Assembly: GCA_937927665.1 (NCBI GenBank)
Contig: CALBRY010000014.1
Coordinates: 1-24,281, forward strand
DNA from: an uncultured Chloroflexota bacterium
GTDB lineage: Bacteria; Chloroflexota; Anaerolineae; Aggregatilineales; Phototrophicaceae
Reading direction: 5' to 3'
DNA: 24,281 nucleotides
The position numbers and the translations under genes are program-made. The notes under the pieces are model-generated. The model was not told the origin of the DNA. It was given only the letters and a program-made list of their open reading frames with translations, and searched no databases. How positions within the stretch are numbered: the first letter of the stretch is position 1; every line of letters begins with the position of its first letter. Of this stretch, positions 22,005 to 24,281 are shown piece after piece.

Positions 22005-24058
22005 ACCGGTCGATTCGCGCTGATGAACTCATGCGGATCGAGATAATGCTTAAATACCCCTTCCCGGTCATGGCGTCCCCAATGACCGGGATTTGTTTCT
22101 AGAATGGCTGTCGGACTCAGGTCAAAATGCAGCAGATACGCCCATCTGCCAAAACCATCGCCAATTCGGGCGATCTCCTGTCCACGCTCAACCCGCTCAC
22201 CGACTTTAACCCGTATTTCTTCGACATGCGCATAGCGCCCATATAATACCATTCCATCGGTTGCCAACGGATCATGCCGTATCACAATCACGCTGCCCCA
22301 TTCAGGCAGCCGTGCCGCGAATGTAACGACACCGCTTGCCGATGCATACACAGGATCATGAGCATCTGCGTTTTGTGGCAGATTGAGATCAGCCCCCGTG
22401 TGATACGCTTCATCGTGCGTGCCGACAAAATAAAGCTTCCCGAATGGGCTTGCATCGAGCCATTCACCGCCCCATAAAGTGCGCGATTTGCGTTCGGCAG
22501 TCGTACCGACAGGCATATCGTAGCCATCTGCCACAAACACCGACGATCCCTCATCAATCTTGCGCCAACGCACCGCATCGAAAGCGATTTCGCCGCGCGC
22601 GCCGCTAAGATTTGACAGAATCACCCGTCCCGCGTTCAGTGCATCTTTGTCAAGCGCAGTGACAGCGAGTGTCACCCACTGGGAACGGTACACCGATTGA
22701 TCGATCGTCACGCGGATCGGTTCACCTGCTTGAATGATATAGTTTGCCTCACGCGCACTTGCATGGCGCATCGGAATGAATACTGCGATTTCATAAAGTC
22801 CACTGTCGGGTAATTTTGGTGTCCACACGGTACATAGTGATGAGCTATTGGACGCGGCTTGTGCTGAATAACTTTCCCATCCCATGATGTGCGGGTGCGC
22901 ATATATCTCGTCATCGGAACTGCGCCGTTCCGCACTCGAATCATTAGGGCGTATCACAATCTCATGCCCCACCGAAACGGGGACTTGCGAGGTTTTTGTC
23001 TCCACCCCATTCCAAGAATGTGTACGAATTGCACCCCACGCGCCGGGATGAATCGTACCGGCACGCCAATAACTAACCCCGCGCGCTTGGTATCGAAACG
23101 CGGCTAACGTCTGCGCTTCGCGGATCTCAAGCGGTGAAGCATCGCCTTGCAGCGTCGGGATAATTGGCTTCTTTAATTGAGCGAGATTCCGCCATGCTGA
23201 ATCAAGCGCCGCCGATGGTAACCGCCGTGCATCTTTCCATAAAATGCGCGGGTGTAGACTCCCCGCCGCCCGTGACCAACGCTCCAGCGACAGCCGCGAT
23301 GAAATCGAACGCGACATATCAAAGCTGATGCCAATATGCATCTGTGGATCTAGCGTGGCGTGGAGAACCTCCAGAAATTGATCGATGCGCAGCGGATCGT
23401 TTGCCCACGGCTCAAGATGAAGAATCAGCGCTTTCACACCCTGACGCGCTGCCGCCAAGCCGATCAATTCAGCTTCGGCAGTCGGATCGCCGCCGCGCGG
23501 CGTAACCCACGCGCAAAAGTCTAGGTTATGTTCAGCGAGGGCATCTATCCATTCATCAATACGTGCAGCACGGTCAATCGCGAGTTCACGCCGCGTATCC
23601 CAATAGCCCATCCACTGCGCACCCGCTCGTGGCGACCAATCGCATACCTTGACCCACACCTGTGTTACGTTGGGAGCGGAGCTTTTAAGGCTGGCGGCAT
23701 AATCGCCGAGCGTCGTAGGGGACAAATGATCCCCGCGTTCATGCCACACCGCGATTTGAGCGTCAAACGGCGTAACAAATGCGTCATCGAGAGCAGGAAC
23801 AACGATATCTTCGAACGTTACAACGTTTGTCGATACCCACCCTTCCGCGCTTCCTTGTTCAACCCACACCCACCCATCGGTCGTACGGGTTTCCGGATAG
23901 TATTCAGCGAGCGTGTTATTGCGGAGATCGGCTGTATCACGATAACGCGTCGATGGACCACTGCGGACATTTGCAAATGCCATTCGTGTGAGCGCAATCG
24001 CACAGCGTGGCTGACCCGCAGGAGATGGTTTCGGCACGGAAGCGGGCGTGTTCGTCAT
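22001..24058 (-). CDS. SH3 / glycosidase-like barrel / golvesin-like / M23 peptidase multidomain protein
   Basis: 685 residues in four parts. Residues ~25-85 are a bacterial SH3 domain (ANVRSGPSTRYR, GWVWVEQGSAEGWVSTN). Residues ~95-340 look like a TIM-barrel glycoside-hydrolase-like region (ALILHLEPWAND, ISFDMSRS). Residues ~385-502 resemble a golvesin-type beta domain (Y-Trp spacing, IAFDAVRWRK). Residues ~535-685 are an M23/LytM domain. In M23, the zinc ligands His553 and Asp557 (HTGAD) and His644 are present, as is His611 (YAHV). The usual HxH reads LLH, so the catalytic His is Leu642. No signal peptide is visible at the start, chosen at ATG 24058 with AAAGG 5 nt upstream. It may bind or remodel cell wall; activity is doubtful. 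Confidence 0.88.
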   Translation of the reverse strand: MTNTPASVPKPSPAGQPRCAIALTRMAFANVRSGPSTRYRDTADLRNNTLAEYYPETRTTDGWVWVEQGSAEGWVSTNVVTFEDIVVPALDDAFVTPFDAQIAVWHERGDHLSPTTLGDYAASLKSSAPNVTQVWVKVCDWSPRAGAQWMGYWDTRRELAIDRAARIDEWIDALAEHNLDFCAWVTPRGGDPTAEAELIGLAAARQGVKALILHLEPWANDPLRIDQFLEVLHATLDPQMHIGISFDMSRSISSRLSLERWSRAAGSLHPRILWKDARRLPSAALDSAWRNLAQLKKPIIPTLQGDASPLEIREAQTLAAFRYQARGVSYWRAGTIHPGAWGAIRTHSWNGVETKTSQVPVSVGHEIVIRPNDSSAERRSSDDEIYAHPHIMGWESYSAQAASNSSSLCTVWTPKLPDSGLYEIAVFIPMRHASAREANYIIQAGEPIRVTIDQSVYRSQWVTLAVTALDKDALNAGRVILSNLSGARGEIAFDAVRWRKIDEGSSVFVADGYDMPVGTTAERKSRTLWGGEWLDASPFGKLYFVGTHDEAYHTGADLNLPQNADAHDPVYASASGVVTFAARLPEWGSVIVIRHDPLATDGMVLYGRYAHVEEIRVKVGERVERGQEIARIGDGFGRWAYLLHFDLSPTAILETNPGHWGRHDREGVFKHYLDPHEFISANRPV

Positions 24059-24066
24059 TTCGACCT

Positions 24067-24281
24067 TTATTCGTCAGTAGTCAAGATGTCATCAAGGGCT
24101 GCCCACAACTGACGCGCGCCCTCGGACTCGAACCGCGCCGACCATTCCGAACCACTACCCCGTCCTAACACTTCGCAGCCGCCGCTGTCTATAGGATCGA
24201 TGTGGAAATCGCTGGTGATATTGGGCAACCCCGCGCTTCGGATTGGAACAGTGCCTAATCCAATCACATGTTCAGCGAAAC
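24067..24281 (-). CDS. C-terminal part of an unknown protein, truncated at the window edge
   Basis: The frame is open to the right edge; the last 71 residues are visible, ending in ARQLWAALDDILTTDE. A GTG at 24267 could be read as a start, but the frame continues past it without a stop, so this is more likely an internal codon. No motif is recognised. It ends 8 nt before the multidomain peptidase gene and is probably its upstream operon partner. It looks real because of spacing and composition, not homology. Confidence 0.55.
   Translation of the reverse strand, partial: FAEHVIGLGTVPIRSAGLPNITSDFHIDPIDSGGCEVLGRGSGSEWSARFESEGARQLWAALDDILTTDE

Overview
The window is a densely coding chromosomal segment of moderate GC content. 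It most resembles a Chloroflexota (Anaerolineae-like) bacterium. That placement is an inference from the gene types and their order (yvcK-gap-pgk-kinase-tpi; sufCBDSU with a Rieske protein; a multidomain SH3/M23 protein). There is no rRNA or other phylogenetic marker to prove it. No phage, insertion sequence, CRISPR or plasmid signature is visible, and no gap between genes exceeds about 200 bases.

Left part (1-8660). A 5'-truncated MraY/WecA-type phospho-sugar transferase (+) meets, tail to tail, a minus-strand central-carbon cluster. That cluster is transcribed yvcK, gap, pgk, a membrane Ser/Thr kinase, tpiA and a membrane protein with a degenerate M50-like motif. A strong terminator hairpin sits between gap and pgk, and a second hairpin flanked by 12-bp direct repeats sits between pgk and the kinase. 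The cluster may therefore be split into differently expressed units.

Middle (8661-14307). A bifunctional NAD(P)HX repair enzyme (+) diverges from yvcK. It ends in a two-way hairpin shared with a minus-strand operon of three small membrane proteins. That operon diverges from an SRPBCC-domain protein with a long Pro/Glu-rich tail. The SRPBCC promoter is near-consensus, lies only 7 nt from the ATG (so the mRNA is probably leaderless), and contains a perfect 18-bp palindrome in its spacer. A small acidic protein, an O-methyltransferase and tRNA-His(GTG) follow on the minus strand.

Right part (14308-24281). A long minus-strand operon carries sufC, sufB, sufD, sufS, sufU, a Rieske ferredoxin, a glycerophosphodiester phosphodiesterase and a SAM methyltransferase. 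It may run on into tRNA-His, which has a strong terminator behind it. The suf promoter is back to back with the promoter of a sufT-like (MIP18/DUF59) gene, and a dyad lies between the two -35 boxes. The sufT-like gene converges, sharing a CTAG double stop, on a gene for a 685-residue SH3 / glycosidase-like barrel / golvesin-like / M23 protein. The M23 domain lacks one catalytic His. A partial unknown gene runs off the right edge.

No wholly new system is evident. The strongest unusual signals are the leaderless palindrome promoter, the terminator with alternative pairing just before pgk, the kinase embedded among glycolytic genes next to its known type of substrate YvcK, and three proteins with altered catalytic motifs.
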